A stretch of DNA of 64,000 nt from Geopseudomonas aromaticivorans (GCF_019097855.1 NZ_JAHRGL010000002.1:62001-126000), one strand, 5' to 3'. Positions 43,737 through 52,360 are shown, numbered from the stretch's first letter. Numbers and translations are program-made. The notes: a model not told the origin generated them from the letters alone.

Positions 43737-44513
43737 ATGGCAGGCAGTCAAATCGAACGTGCACTGAGTCTTCTGGAGAGCCTGACCGCCGACCCGGGCG
43801 GGATGCCCATGCAGACCCTGGCCGACCAGCTGCAGATTCCCAAGAGCGCCACCCACCGCATGCTCGCCGAGCTGATCCGCCTCGGTTACGTGCGCCAGGA
43901 CCCGCAGAGCAGCCGCTACCAGCTGTCCACCAAGCTGGTGGCGCTGGGCTTTCGCTACCTGGCCAACAGCGGCGCCGACGTGGTGCAGCCGGTCCTCGAC
44001 CGCCTGGCCGAGGAAACCGGTGAGCTGGTGCGCCTGGGGGTGATCGACGGCGAGCGTCTGACCTGGATCGCCAAGTCGCAGGGCGCCCGCGGAGGCCTGC
44101 GCTACGACCCGGACATGGGCCGCGACGCGCCACTGTCCTCCACCGCCTCCGGGCACGCCTGGCTGGCCAGCATGAGCGACGCCGAGGCGCTGGCCCGCGT
44201 CGCGCAGCAGGCGCCGGTCGATCCGGCCGAACTCGGCCCCAACGCCCCGCGCAGCGAAGCCGCGTTGCTCGAGCGCCTGCATCTTGCCCGCGAGCACGGC
44301 TACGCCTGGGTGGTGGAAAGCTCGGCGGTGGGCATGGCGGCGATGGCCGCGATCGTCCGTCACCCGCGCAATCACCACGCCATCGGCGTGCTCAGTATCG
44401 CCGGCCCCAGCGCGCGCCTCGGCGAAGCGCGCATGCACCAGCTGGCGCCGCGCCTGCTGGAAGCTAGCGAGGAGCTGTCGCAGGCGAGCCAGGCTTCCGA
44501 GCTGTTTTCCTGA
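43737..44513 (+). CDS. IclR-family transcriptional regulator (second)
   Basis: 258 residues. Winged helix-turn-helix with MPMQTLADQLQIPKSATHRMLAELIRLGYV (about 22-52) and an IclR effector domain (ELVRLGVIDGERLTWIAKSQGA, LSSTASGHAWLAS, HGYAWVVESSAVGMAAMAAIVRHP). Distinct from the PcaR-like gene at 27932. The start ATG has only a weak GGAT ahead. Divergent from KstD-like paralogue 3; the shared GGAAC-N3-GTTCY palindrome suggests it controls that gene and the Gfo/TIM operon 1.7 kb away. Confidence 0.87.
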   Translation: MAGSQIERALSLLESLTADPGGMPMQTLADQLQIPKSATHRMLAELIRLGYVRQDPQSSRYQLSTKLVALGFRYLANSGADVVQPVLDRLAEETGELVRLGVIDGERLTWIAKSQGARGGLRYDPDMGRDAPLSSTASGHAWLASMSDAEALARVAQQAPVDPAELGPNAPRSEAALLERLHLAREHGYAWVVESSAVGMAAMAAIVRHPRNHHAIGVLSIAGPSARLGEARMHQLAPRLLEASEELSQASQASELFS

Positions 44514-44681
44514 GGCTGGGGATGCTTCGCGGCTGTCGATCGGCAAGGGCAGCCTGGCCCCGAGGCGGCAGTGACCGGTCGACTAAACCCAAGGCTCCGC
44601 TAGCAACGCACTATTCTCTTGCAGGGATGCCGGGGAAGAGGCTTTCGCCGCCGCCAAGGCAGCGGACGGCGAGGAGGGCGC

Positions 44682-45257
44682 GTGCGAAGAGTCTGGTGGT
44701 TGTTGGCGCTGGCGCCGCTGGTTCAGGCTGCGGAGCCGGTCAGCTCGATGGTTCGTGAGCAGCACTACATGGTGTACGGGCGGACCGTTGACGATATCCG
44801 CCGCTCGATCATCGAGAGAACCCCGGTGCGCAACGCGCGGGGCTCGTTCGCTGCCAACACGAAGAGCCACTACAAGACGACCTACCGGCTGGTCCCCGTG
44901 TCGCAGACAGGCTGCGCCCTGAGGAACGCCGCGGTGAGGGTCGAATCGGTGGTTACGCTCCCCCAGCTGGCGCCCGGCACCCTACCCCCGGCGATCGCGG
45001 TCGAGTGGCGGCGCTACTACATCGCGCTGCGGGCGCACGAGTACCTGCATGTGGAAAGCGGCAGGGAGTCGGCCAGAACGACGCAGCAATGGCTGGCCAG
45101 CATGAAGATCAGTGGGCCGTGCCATCAGGCGAGGCCCCACGTCCGAGTCGCCATCGAGGCGTACATCCGCAAGCTGGATGAGCGCGATCAGCACCTGGAT
45201 GCCATCACCGATCATGGCCGGGCGCAAGGCGCCTGGCTGGGTGATCGGGTCCGGTAG
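44682..45257 (+). CDS. DUF922 secreted zinc-protease-like protein
   Basis: 191 residues from a GTG start with GAGGAGG just upstream. Short signal peptide MRRVWWLLALAPLVQAAEP. The motif RAHEYLHVESG contains HEYLH at 119-123, the HExxH zinc site of the DUF922 family of predicted secreted proteases. Two cysteines (near 78 and in ISGPCHQ) may pair in the periplasm. No link to the catabolic neighbours is evident; it stands alone between the IclR gene and the Gfo operon. Confidence 0.82.
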   Translation: MRRVWWLLALAPLVQAAEPVSSMVREQHYMVYGRTVDDIRRSIIERTPVRNARGSFAANTKSHYKTTYRLVPVSQTGCALRNAAVRVESVVTLPQLAPGTLPPAIAVEWRRYYIALRAHEYLHVESGRESARTTQQWLASMKISGPCHQARPHVRVAIEAYIRKLDERDQHLDAITDHGRAQGAWLGDRVR

Positions 45258-45425
45258 GGCTCTGCTGGCGCAGGGCGCACTCGCCGAGGCCCTCGCTGCG
45301 GAAGCAGGGCTGATTCTCTGTAGCCACCCACGACCCCGCTGTGGGGCGGCTTGACTCAAGCGTTCAATCCCCGCCTCTGGGTGACTGCTCCCTGCCGTGG
45401 CCTTCGGTTGCAATTGCGGCGTGGC

Positions 45426-45440
45426 GTTCGTTAATCGAAC
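45426..45440. promoter_or_regulatory. PcaR-like palindrome upstream of the Gfo/TIM operon
   Basis: GTTCGTTAATCGAAC, differing from the oprD/quiC palindrome by one base. About 120 bases before the Gfo start. Confidence 0.6.
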
Positions 45441-45458
45441 ATCCTTGAGCACGGCTGC

Positions 45459-45488
45459 TTGCGAAAAAGTGGAACTAGGTTCTAGATT
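45459..45488 (+). promoter_or_regulatory. Putative promoter with IclR-2 type operator
   Basis: TTGCGA and TAGATT spaced by 18 bases, with GGAAC-TAG-GTTCT (45471-45483) in the spacer. The remaining part of 45258-45559 shows nothing else. Confidence 0.5.
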
Positions 45489-45538
45489 GTTGCGGCGCGG
45501 GCGGATGCTTCAGCGCCAGCCCCCATCCCTCCCGCCAT

Positions 45539-45550
45539 AACAAGAAGAGG
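45539..45550 (+). promoter_or_regulatory. Hfq/Crc-type A-rich motif at the Gfo/Idh start
   Basis: AACAAGAAGAGG, an AAnAAnAA match that overlaps the ribosome site AGAGG. Confidence 0.5.
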
Positions 45551-45559
45551 AACCCAGCC

Positions 45560-46618
45560 TTGAGCGAGCCACTGCGTATCGCCCTGATCGGTGCCGGCGT
45601 CATGGGACGTCAGCACTATCAGCATCTCAAGAACCTGTCCGATGCCCGGTTGTGCGCCGTGGCCGATCCCGGCCCGCAGGCCGCGGCGTTCGCCGCCGAG
45701 TGTGGGGTGGCGTATTTCGCCGACCATCGGCGGATGCTCGACGAGGCCCGTCCGCAGGCCGTCGTCATCGCCAACCCCAACACCCTGCATGTGAGCACCG
45801 CGCTGGACTGCATCGCCGTCGGCGTGCCGGTACTGCTGGAAAAGCCGGTCGGCGTGCACCTCGACGAGGTGCGCGAGCTGGTCGCCGCCTCGGCCGGCGC
45901 GGGTGTGCCGGTACTGGTCGGCCACCATCGCCGCCACAATCCGCTGATTGCCCGCGCCCGCGAACTGGTGCAGGACGGCAGCCTCGGCCGGCTGACCACG
46001 GTCACCGCGCTGTGGCAGCTGCAGAAGCCGGACAGCTACTTCGACATCCCCTGGCGCCGCGAACCGGGCGCCGGGATGCTGCTGACCAACCTGATCCACG
46101 ATCTCGACCTGCTGCGCCACCTGTGCGGCGAGGTCAGCGAGGTGCAGGCGATCACCAGCAACGGCGTGCGCGGCTTCGCCAACGAGGACAGCGCCGTGGT
46201 GCTGCTGCGTTTCGCCAATGGCGCCCTCGGCACCCTGACCGGCTCGGACGCGGTGGCCGCGCCCTGGAGCTGGGAGCTGGATTCCGGCGAGAACCCGGTC
46301 TATCCGCGCCAGCCTGACCAGCCGTGCTACCTGCTGGCCGGCACCCGCGGAGCGCTGAGTATCCCGCAGCTCAGGCGCTGGCACTACGCCGAGCCCGGCG
46401 CCGGCTGGCACCAGCCGCTGCTGCACAGCCAGGAATGCTTCACTCCGGGCGAAGCCCTGTTCCGCCAGCTGCAGCACTTCGTCCGCGTCGCCCGTGGCGA
46501 GGAGGCGCCACTGGTCAGCGCAGCCGACGCCGGCAACACCCTGGCGCTGATCGAAGCCATCCACCGCGCCGCCGCGAGCGGCCGCGGCTGTGCCCCCGAC
46601 CTCATTTCCATCGAATAA
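45560..46618 (+). CDS. Gfo/Idh/MocA-family NAD(P)-dependent oxidoreductase
   Basis: 352 residues from a TTG start; AGAGGA lies nine bases upstream. Rossmann motif IGAGVMGRQH near 10-19 and the canonical EKP near 94-96 (VLLEKPVGVHLDEV), then GHHRRHNPLI. The dimerising beta-sheet domain follows. Members oxidise sugars, cyclitols or ring hydroxyacids. It precedes a xylose-isomerase-like TIM-barrel gene by 13 bases, a pairing common in inositol and sugar-acid pathways. Substrate unknown; regulatory sites tie it to the ring-acid loci of the window. Confidence 0.85.
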   Translation: MSEPLRIALIGAGVMGRQHYQHLKNLSDARLCAVADPGPQAAAFAAECGVAYFADHRRMLDEARPQAVVIANPNTLHVSTALDCIAVGVPVLLEKPVGVHLDEVRELVAASAGAGVPVLVGHHRRHNPLIARARELVQDGSLGRLTTVTALWQLQKPDSYFDIPWRREPGAGMLLTNLIHDLDLLRHLCGEVSEVQAITSNGVRGFANEDSAVVLLRFANGALGTLTGSDAVAAPWSWELDSGENPVYPRQPDQPCYLLAGTRGALSIPQLRRWHYAEPGAGWHQPLLHSQECFTPGEALFRQLQHFVRVARGEEAPLVSAADAGNTLALIEAIHRAAASGRGCAPDLISIE

Positions 46619-46626
46619 GAAGAGAA
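46614..46626 (+). promoter_or_regulatory. Hfq/Crc-type A-rich motif before the TIM-barrel gene
   Basis: AATAAGAAGAGAA, overlapping the Gfo stop and the AGAGA ribosome site. Confidence 0.4.
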
Positions 46627-46631
46627 TTGCC

Positions 46632-47447
46632 ATGAGCGAACGCAACCTGTCCCTCGCTGCCCTGACCGTGCTCGAGCTGTCCCCGCCGGACATGGTCGAA
46701 GTGGCCGCCCGCGCCGGCTACAGCCACGTCGGCCTGCGCCTGGTGCCGGCCACTCCCGAGGAGCACCACTTCCCGCTGGTGGCCGATGCCGGCCTGCGCC
46801 GGCAGACCCAGGCGCGCCTGCGCGATACCGGCATCAAGGTGTTCGACGTGGAGATCCTGCGCCTCAAGCCGGAGACGCTGGTCGCCGACTTCGAGCCGAT
46901 CCTCGCCGTCGGCGCCGAACTGGGGGCCAGCACGGTGCTGGTGGCCGGCAACGACCCCGACGAGGCGCGCCTGACTGACAATTTCGCCGCGTTCTGCGAC
47001 CTGGCGGCGGGGTTCGGCCTGTATCCGCACCTGGAGTTCATGCCGTGGACCGACGCCAGGGACCTGACCCAGGCCATGCGCATCGTCGACAACGCCGGGC
47101 GCGCCAACGGCTGCGTGCTGGTCGATGCCTTCCACTTCAACCGTTCCGGCTCGCGTCTGGAGGATCTGGCCCGCCTCGACCCGGCGCGCATGCACTATGC
47201 CCAGCTGTGCGACGTGGCCGGCCCGGTGCCGGACGACATGGACGAGATCCTGCGCCAGGCGCGCAACGAGCGGCGCTTCCCCGGCGACGGCGATTGCGAC
47301 CTGCTCGGCCTGCTGCGCGCGCTGCCGGCCAACCTGCCGCTCAGTCTGGAGATTCCCACCCGTCAGCTCTACGAGCAGGGCGTCGGCGCCCTGGAGCGCG
47401 CGCAGATCGCCATCGACAAGGCGCGCACCCTGCTGGCGCGGATCTGA
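46632..47447 (+). CDS. Xylose-isomerase-like TIM-barrel protein (sugar phosphate isomerase/epimerase family)
   Basis: 271 residues. LSLAALTVLELSPPDMVEVAARAGYSHVGLRLVP opens the barrel in the way of IolE/IolI/AsbF-type proteins. Metal-site segments are FDVEILRL, HLEFMPW, VLVDAFHFNRSG and LSLEIPTR, giving the usual Glu-Asp-His-Glu set. Family members isomerise sugars or inosose or dehydrate 3-dehydroshikimate; it is short and lacks the fused VOC domains of quiC. Co-transcribed with the Gfo/Idh gene. Convergent with apbE, two bases between stops. Confidence 0.83.
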   Translation: MSERNLSLAALTVLELSPPDMVEVAARAGYSHVGLRLVPATPEEHHFPLVADAGLRRQTQARLRDTGIKVFDVEILRLKPETLVADFEPILAVGAELGASTVLVAGNDPDEARLTDNFAAFCDLAAGFGLYPHLEFMPWTDARDLTQAMRIVDNAGRANGCVLVDAFHFNRSGSRLEDLARLDPARMHYAQLCDVAGPVPDDMDEILRQARNERRFPGDGDCDLLGLLRALPANLPLSLEIPTRQLYEQGVGALERAQIAIDKARTLLARI

Positions 47448-47449
47448 AG

Positions 47450-48367
47450 TCAGATGCCCACCGTGACCTCGCGAATGTTCTCCCCGTCACGCACCAGGAA
47501 CACCGCGCTCAGGCCCTGCTCGCGGGCGAGGCGGGCGCCGTGGTCGACGCCCAGCACCATCAGGGCGGTGGCCCAGGCGTCGGCGTACAGGCAGCTGGCG
47601 GTCAGCACCGTCACTGAGGCGATGCCGTTGTGCAGCGGCGCGCCGCTGTGCGGGTCGAGGGTGTGCGAGTAGCGCTGGCCGTCGCGCTCGCGCCAGTGGC
47701 GGTAGTCGCCGGAGGTGGCGATGGCGGCGTCGGTCAGCTCCAGCGCGGCGAACGGCTCGCGCCGGCCGTAGGCAGGCGTCTCCAGGGCGACGCGCCAGGC
47801 GCCGTCGGGCTTCTCGCCGCGGGCGCGCAGCTCGCCATCGATGCCGACCAGGTAGCGCTGGATGCCGTGGCGCTCCAGGCAGCGGGCCAGTTCGTCGACG
47901 CCGAAGCCCTTGGCGATGCCGTTGAGGTCGAGGCTGACCTCGGCCACCTTGCGCACGGCGCGGCGCTCGGGGTTGAGAGTCAGGGCGGTGGCGGCTGGGC
48001 AGCGCGGCGTCTCGACCGCGCCCGCCGGCGCCGGGCCGAAGCCCCAGGCGCTGACCTGGGCGCCGAGGGCGATGTCGAAGGCGCCGTGCGACAGGCTGCC
48101 GACATGCAGCCCGGCGAGCAGCACCTGGTAGAGCTCGTCCGGCAGGTCGAACCACTGTCCGAGCGGCGCGCGGTTCAGGCGCATCAGGGTGGAGTCCGGC
48201 TTCCAGGTCGACATCTGCGCATCGACCCGGTCCACCGCCGCCTGCAGCTCGGCCTGCACGGGCTGGGTGTCGAGCCCGGCGGCGGCGAAGAACACTGCGC
48301 TGAAGCGGCTGCCCATGGTCGGTCCGCTGAGTCTGTAGCGCACCAGCGGTTTGGATTCAGTAGACAT
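47450..48367 (-). CDS. apbE: FAD:protein FMN transferase (ApbE family)
   Basis: 305 residues. Typical ApbE segments: RYRLSGPTMGSRFSAVFF at the start, MSTWKPDSTLMRLNR, DLNGIAKGFGVDELA and the C-terminal HTLDPHSGAP followed by ASCLYADAWATALMVLG, with the metal-binding Asp near ADAWAT. ApbE links FMN covalently to Ser/Thr of target flavoproteins. Overlaps the reductase gene by 11 bases. No lipobox is visible, so it may be cytoplasmic, unlike classical ApbE. Confidence 0.92.
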   Translation of the reverse strand: MSTESKPLVRYRLSGPTMGSRFSAVFFAAAGLDTQPVQAELQAAVDRVDAQMSTWKPDSTLMRLNRAPLGQWFDLPDELYQVLLAGLHVGSLSHGAFDIALGAQVSAWGFGPAPAGAVETPRCPAATALTLNPERRAVRKVAEVSLDLNGIAKGFGVDELARCLERHGIQRYLVGIDGELRARGEKPDGAWRVALETPAYGRREPFAALELTDAAIATSGDYRHWRERDGQRYSHTLDPHSGAPLHNGIASVTVLTASCLYADAWATALMVLGVDHGARLAREQGLSAVFLVRDGENIREVTVGI

Positions 48368-50549
48368 CTTCACGGAAGCGCCCCTGTGCCTTGAGTTGAT
48401 CGAGGTTGCTGCCCATCTCGGCCAGCAGGGTTTCCAGCACGGCGCGCACGCCGGCAGCCATCTCCCGCGAGCCGCACACCAGCACCTGGGCGCCTTGTTG
48501 CAGCAGCGTGCGGACGCTGGCGGCATCGTCGTGCAGACTGTCCTGCACGTAGCCCGGCGTCGGCCCCTGGGAGAAGGCCCGCTGCAAGCGCTGCAGTCGG
48601 CCGTCCGCCAGGCACTGCTGGAGTTCCTCGCCATACAGCTGGTCGCTGGCGTGGCGCCCGCCCCAGTAGAGCTGGATGGGCCGGCGCGACTGGTTCTTGC
48701 GCACGAAGCCGATCAGCGGTGCCACGCCCACGCCGGCGCCGATCAGCAGCACCGGATGCTCGCCGGCCTGCGGGCGGAAGCCCGGATGCGCCTGGATGCT
48801 CGCCGCCACCTCGGCGCCCGGCTTCAGGTCGTGCAGGTAGTTCGAGCAGAGTCCCTGCGGATGGAGGCGCACGCAGATCTCCACGAAGCCGTCGTCATCG
48901 GCGCTGGCGATGGAGTACAGGCGCGGCGCGGTGTCGTCCTGCGCGGCTTCGACCGGGGGACGGATGGCCAGCAGATCGCCGGGGGCGAAGTGGGTGCTGC
49001 CGGGGGCCACGGCGAAGCGCAGCACCACGGCCGGCTGGCCGCCGCGCTCGCTGTAGCACTGGCGCTGTTGCAGGGTCAGGCGCACGGCGCTGGATGGGGC
49101 CAGCGCCGATTGCAGGCGCAGCGGAGTGCCGAGCCGTTCGCCGAGCTGCCCGGCCCAGGCGTTCAGTTCGCCGCTGGTCTGGCGGTCGATGCGCTGCAGC
49201 GGCAACAGCGGCTGGCAACCGCGCTGCTGCAGGGCCTGCTCGACCGCTTCAGCATAGGCGCAGAAGCGCGGGAACTGGCGGTCGCCGAAGCCGAGCACCG
49301 CCACCGGCAGGCCGCGGGCGGGCCAGCGGGCCTCGGCCAGGCGTTCGAGGAACTGCCCGGCGCTGTCCGGCGCCTGGCCGTCGCCGTAGGTGGCGGCGAG
49401 CACCAGCACGCAGCGTGCCTGCGGGTAATCGTCCTGCACGTCATTCATGGCGGCCACGTGCACCGGCCGGCCGGCGGCCTGCAGCTGCGTCTGCAGCTGG
49501 CGGGCGTAGGCCCAGGTCGAGCCGCTCTGGCTGCCGACCAGGATCACCGCCTCGGCCTGTTCGGCCGCAACGCCCGTGTCCTGCTCGCCGACGCGACCGC
49601 GGCGCTGCCACCAGCCGAGCAGGCCGCTGCCGCCGAGGAACAGGGTGGACAGCGCCAGAGCGGCGAGCGCCATGGACCACACCGGCATGCCTTCGCCGGT
49701 GTGCAGGGCGTAGGCGGTTTCATAGAGGTTCTGCGCAGTGCTGTTGCGCTGGAAGCTGATCCACTGGCCGCTGGCGGCGTTGACGAAACCGCTGCCGCTG
49801 GCGGTGCGCACGCTGAAGAAGTGGGTGTCGTCTGCGGCGCTGGGGAATTCCAGCTCGCGCAGCTCGGCCAGCTCGACCTGGCGCAGCGCCGCGAGCGCGC
49901 CCAGCGGCAGGTGCGCGGCGGCCTGGATGCCTTCGGGCCAGGCCGGCTCGTTGTCGGAACCGTCGCCGAGCAGGTCCAGGCTGGTCGCCGACAGGTACAG
50001 GCCGCTGAGGGCGAGCACGGCCAGGCCCGGCAGCGCCCAGCGGGCGACTACCGTGTGCCAGTGCAGGACACCCTCGGCGGAGCGGATCGGGGTCAGCAGG
50101 CGGCGCCAGCCGCCGAGGCGGCGGGCCAGCAGGATGGCGCCGCTGATCGACAGCAGCGCCAGGGCCAGCGCCGCCAGGCCACTCAGCCAGCGCCCGGTCG
50201 AGCCGAGCAGCAGCTCACGGTGCAGGTCGCGCAGCCAGTCGAGGGTGGCCGAGGGGGCGTAGGGGCCGAGGTCCTCGCCGGTGGCCGGATCGACGACATG
50301 GACCGGCTCCTCGACATCGCCGCCGAGGGTGGCGAGGAGGGTGCCGTTGGCGCTGCGCTCCAGGCGCTCGACGTTCGGCAGCTGCTGGCTGACGCGCTCG
50401 GCGACGACGGCCACGCTGTCGCCGGGGGCGTTCAGCTGGCCGAGCTGTTCGCTCAGGCTGGCGCCGGACAGCACCAGCCCGGTGGCGGCGGAAACCAGCA
50501 GCAGGGCGCTCAGCAGGAGGCTGACCAGCAGGTGCAGGCGACGATTCAT
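48357..50549 (-). CDS. PepSY membrane/flavodoxin/FNR reductase fusion
   Basis: 730 residues. N-terminal PepSY-associated membrane region with four helices (about 5-25, 125-145, 170-190, 305-325) and conserved histidines in DLHRELLLG and VLHWHTVVARW that likely bind haem. Then a flavodoxin domain (VILVGSQSGSTWAYA, VLAATYGDGQAPD) and an FNR domain of the sulfite-reductase/CPR type (LYSIASA, LLIGAGVGVAPLIGFVR, VLVCGSREMA). Probably passes NADPH electrons across the inner membrane, as proposed for siderophore-iron reductases. Starts 18 bases after the DUF2271 stop. Confidence 0.88.
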   Translation of the reverse strand: MNRRLHLLVSLLLSALLLVSAATGLVLSGASLSEQLGQLNAPGDSVAVVAERVSQQLPNVERLERSANGTLLATLGGDVEEPVHVVDPATGEDLGPYAPSATLDWLRDLHRELLLGSTGRWLSGLAALALALLSISGAILLARRLGGWRRLLTPIRSAEGVLHWHTVVARWALPGLAVLALSGLYLSATSLDLLGDGSDNEPAWPEGIQAAAHLPLGALAALRQVELAELRELEFPSAADDTHFFSVRTASGSGFVNAASGQWISFQRNSTAQNLYETAYALHTGEGMPVWSMALAALALSTLFLGGSGLLGWWQRRGRVGEQDTGVAAEQAEAVILVGSQSGSTWAYARQLQTQLQAAGRPVHVAAMNDVQDDYPQARCVLVLAATYGDGQAPDSAGQFLERLAEARWPARGLPVAVLGFGDRQFPRFCAYAEAVEQALQQRGCQPLLPLQRIDRQTSGELNAWAGQLGERLGTPLRLQSALAPSSAVRLTLQQRQCYSERGGQPAVVLRFAVAPGSTHFAPGDLLAIRPPVEAAQDDTAPRLYSIASADDDGFVEICVRLHPQGLCSNYLHDLKPGAEVAASIQAHPGFRPQAGEHPVLLIGAGVGVAPLIGFVRKNQSRRPIQLYWGGRHASDQLYGEELQQCLADGRLQRLQRAFSQGPTPGYVQDSLHDDAASVRTLLQQGAQVLVCGSREMAAGVRAVLETLLAEMGSNLDQLKAQGRFREDVY

Positions 50550-50567
50550 GGGTGGGCCTCGTGGGGG

Positions 50568-51038
50568 TCAGAAGCGGTAGCTGACGCGGTCGACGTAGCC
50601 GCTGCCGCTGGCTTCGCCTGGCTCGCGGGTCAGCGGCAGGCGGACCTCCGCGCGGTTGTCGCGCTTGTCCTCGACCGCGCTGTCGATGCGGATCTCGTAG
50701 CCGGCATCAAGCAGGGCCTGTTCCAGCTCGACCTCCACCGTCAGGTCCTCGCCGCTGCCGACGCTGGCACCGGTCAGGCCGTCGAACTCGGCGCGTTGCG
50801 CGCCACCGCCGCCTGTCCAGTCGCGCAGGTGGCGGTAGTACTTGGCCTTCTTGCCGGCGACCCACAGGGTCTTCTGGTACTGGCCGTCGGCGTCGGTCAG
50901 GTAGATGGCCAGGTAGGCGCCCTTGCCAGAGTATTCCTTGAGCGTGACGTCCAGCGTCAGGGGCTGGCTCTGTGCGTGGGCCAGCAGCGGTGCGGCGGTG
51001 GCGCCGGCCAGGGCCAGCGAGATGAGCGTCTTGTTCAT
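50568..51038 (-). CDS. DUF2271 periplasmic protein
   Basis: 156-residue precursor with signal peptide MNKTLISLALAGATAAPLLAHA. The mature part LTLDVTLKEYSGKGAYLAIYLTDADGQYQKTLWVAGKKAKYYRHLRDWT matches DUF2271, a family seen next to PepSY and ApbE genes. Function unproven; likely a periplasmic partner of the reductase. AGGAG precedes the ATG. First gene of the operon; two direct-repeat boxes lie upstream. Confidence 0.85.
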   Translation of the reverse strand: MNKTLISLALAGATAAPLLAHAQSQPLTLDVTLKEYSGKGAYLAIYLTDADGQYQKTLWVAGKKAKYYRHLRDWTGGGGAQRAEFDGLTGASVGSGEDLTVEVELEQALLDAGYEIRIDSAVEDKRDNRAEVRLPLTREPGEASGSGYVDRVSYRF

Positions 51039-51085
51039 GGGGGCAAGCTCCTGCGGATTCGATGCGGCCACAGTAAGCGGCCAAG

Positions 51086-51134
51086 CTGAATCCAGACTGA
51101 AGGCCGGCGCGACGAGGCTTAATCCGGGCTTAAG
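51086..51134. promoter_or_regulatory. Two direct-repeat boxes of OmpR/PmrA-like form upstream of the DUF2271 operon
   Basis: CTGAAT-N5-CTGAAG at 51086-51102 and CTTAAT-N5-CTTAAG at 51118-51134, spaced 32 bases, about three helical turns. CTTAAT-N5-CTTAAT is the PmrA-type response-regulator box. The rest of 51039-51264 shows nothing else. Confidence 0.6.
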
Positions 51135-51264
51135 TCGAGTGTGTGTGTCGGGGCGTTGCGAGGGCGGTGAGCGTGGATCAGGGAGTCTGGTGCGGTTGCA
51201 CTTCGAGCAGGAGCAGGTGCTGCTCCAGTACCTGGAGGGGCGTTGATCCGTGCGCTTGCGCCTG

Positions 51265-51312
51265 CCCCAAACAAGAACGCCCGCTGTCTCCAGCGGGCGC
51301 TTTCGTTTATCG
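51265..51312. terminator. Bidirectional Rho-independent terminator after dctP
   Basis: GCCCGCTG-TCTC-CAGCGGGC stem (51279-51298). T-rich on both sides: GCTTTCGTTT on the plus strand, GTTCTTGTTT on the minus strand. It ends the TRAP operon. Confidence 0.85.
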
Positions 51313-51329
51313 CAATCGCGGCGGCGTGC

Positions 51330-52346
51330 TTACTGCCCGGCGCGCACCTTGTCGATCGAGTCGTACATGGCTTTGACCAGCTCCGGGTTCATGTCCTTGA
51401 CGAACTGCTCGACCACCGGCTTGACCTTGTCGCGGAAGCGCTCGACTTCCTGCGGAGCGATCTCGTTGACCTGCATCGAGCCCTTGAGGGTTTCGAGCGC
51501 CTTGCTCTGGCTGTCCTCGGTGACCTGGCGCTGGTAGGTCTGCGCTTCCTTGGCCGCGTCGCGGATCAGCGCCTGCTCGTCGGCGTTGAGTTTCTGCCAG
51601 GTCTTCTGGCCGACCACGAACGACTGCGGGTTGTAGATGTGGTTGGTGACCGACAGGTACTTCTGCACCTCGTTGAACTTGCTGCCGAGGATCACGGTGA
51701 AGGGGTTTTCCTGGCCGTCGACGGTGCGCTGCTCAAGACCGGTGTAGACCTCCGGGAATGGCATCGGCACCGGGTTGGCGCCGAGCGCCTTGAAGGTTTC
51801 CAGGTAGATCGGCGACTGGATCACGCGCACCTTGAGACCCTGCATGTCTTCCGGCTTGGTGACCGGGTGCTTGCTGTTGGTCAGGTTGCGAAAGCCGAGG
51901 TCCCAGTAGCCGAGTCCGACCAGGCCCTTGCTCTCCAGGCTGGCGTGCAGCTTCTGGCCGACCTCGCCATCGATCACCGCGTGGGCCTCGGCGGTGTTGT
52001 TGAACAGGTAGGGGAAGTCGAGCATGGCGAATTCCGGCACCTGCGCGGCGAGGATGCCGGAGTTGAGCACGGTCAGGTCGAGGGTGCCGCCCTGCAGCGA
52101 GGAGATGGTCTGCAGGTCGCCGCCCAGGGTGCCGCCGGGGAACAGGCGCACCTTGATCTTGCCGCCGGACTTCTCGCTGACCAGATCGGCGAACTTCTGC
52201 GCGCCCTGGCCCTGCGGGTGGTCCTTGACGTTCTGGAAGGCGAAACGCAGGGTGCGCTCGCGGATCTCGGCGGCGCTGGCAGCGCCGGCGAACAGTACGC
52301 CGGCGGCGCAGGCGGTGGCGATCAGGGTTTTCAGCAGTTTCGTCAT
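51330..52346 (-). CDS. dctP: TRAP transporter substrate-binding protein
   Basis: 338-residue precursor, signal peptide ending AGAASAAE. DctP-type: PQGQGAQKFADLVSEKSGGKIKVRLFPGG, the conserved substrate-binding arginine region LKVRVIQSPIYLETFKALGANPVPMPF, and GLEQRTVDGQENP. It captures a carboxylate in the periplasm and delivers it to DctQM. Operon with an aroE and aroQ makes quinate, shikimate or dehydroshikimate the likely ligand. The leader contains AACAACAATAG, then AAAGG ahead of the ATG. Confidence 0.92.
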   Translation of the reverse strand: MTKLLKTLIATACAAGVLFAGAASAAEIRERTLRFAFQNVKDHPQGQGAQKFADLVSEKSGGKIKVRLFPGGTLGGDLQTISSLQGGTLDLTVLNSGILAAQVPEFAMLDFPYLFNNTAEAHAVIDGEVGQKLHASLESKGLVGLGYWDLGFRNLTNSKHPVTKPEDMQGLKVRVIQSPIYLETFKALGANPVPMPFPEVYTGLEQRTVDGQENPFTVILGSKFNEVQKYLSVTNHIYNPQSFVVGQKTWQKLNADEQALIRDAAKEAQTYQRQVTEDSQSKALETLKGSMQVNEIAPQEVERFRDKVKPVVEQFVKDMNPELVKAMYDSIDKVRAGQ

Positions 52347-52360
52347 GTCATGTACCTTTC

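Noticed and set aside
48351-51089. 912-codon plus-strand frame opposite the PepSY reductase and DUF2271 genes
   Set aside because: Antisense shadow crossing several genes; Gln/Gly/Ala-rich with no motif.
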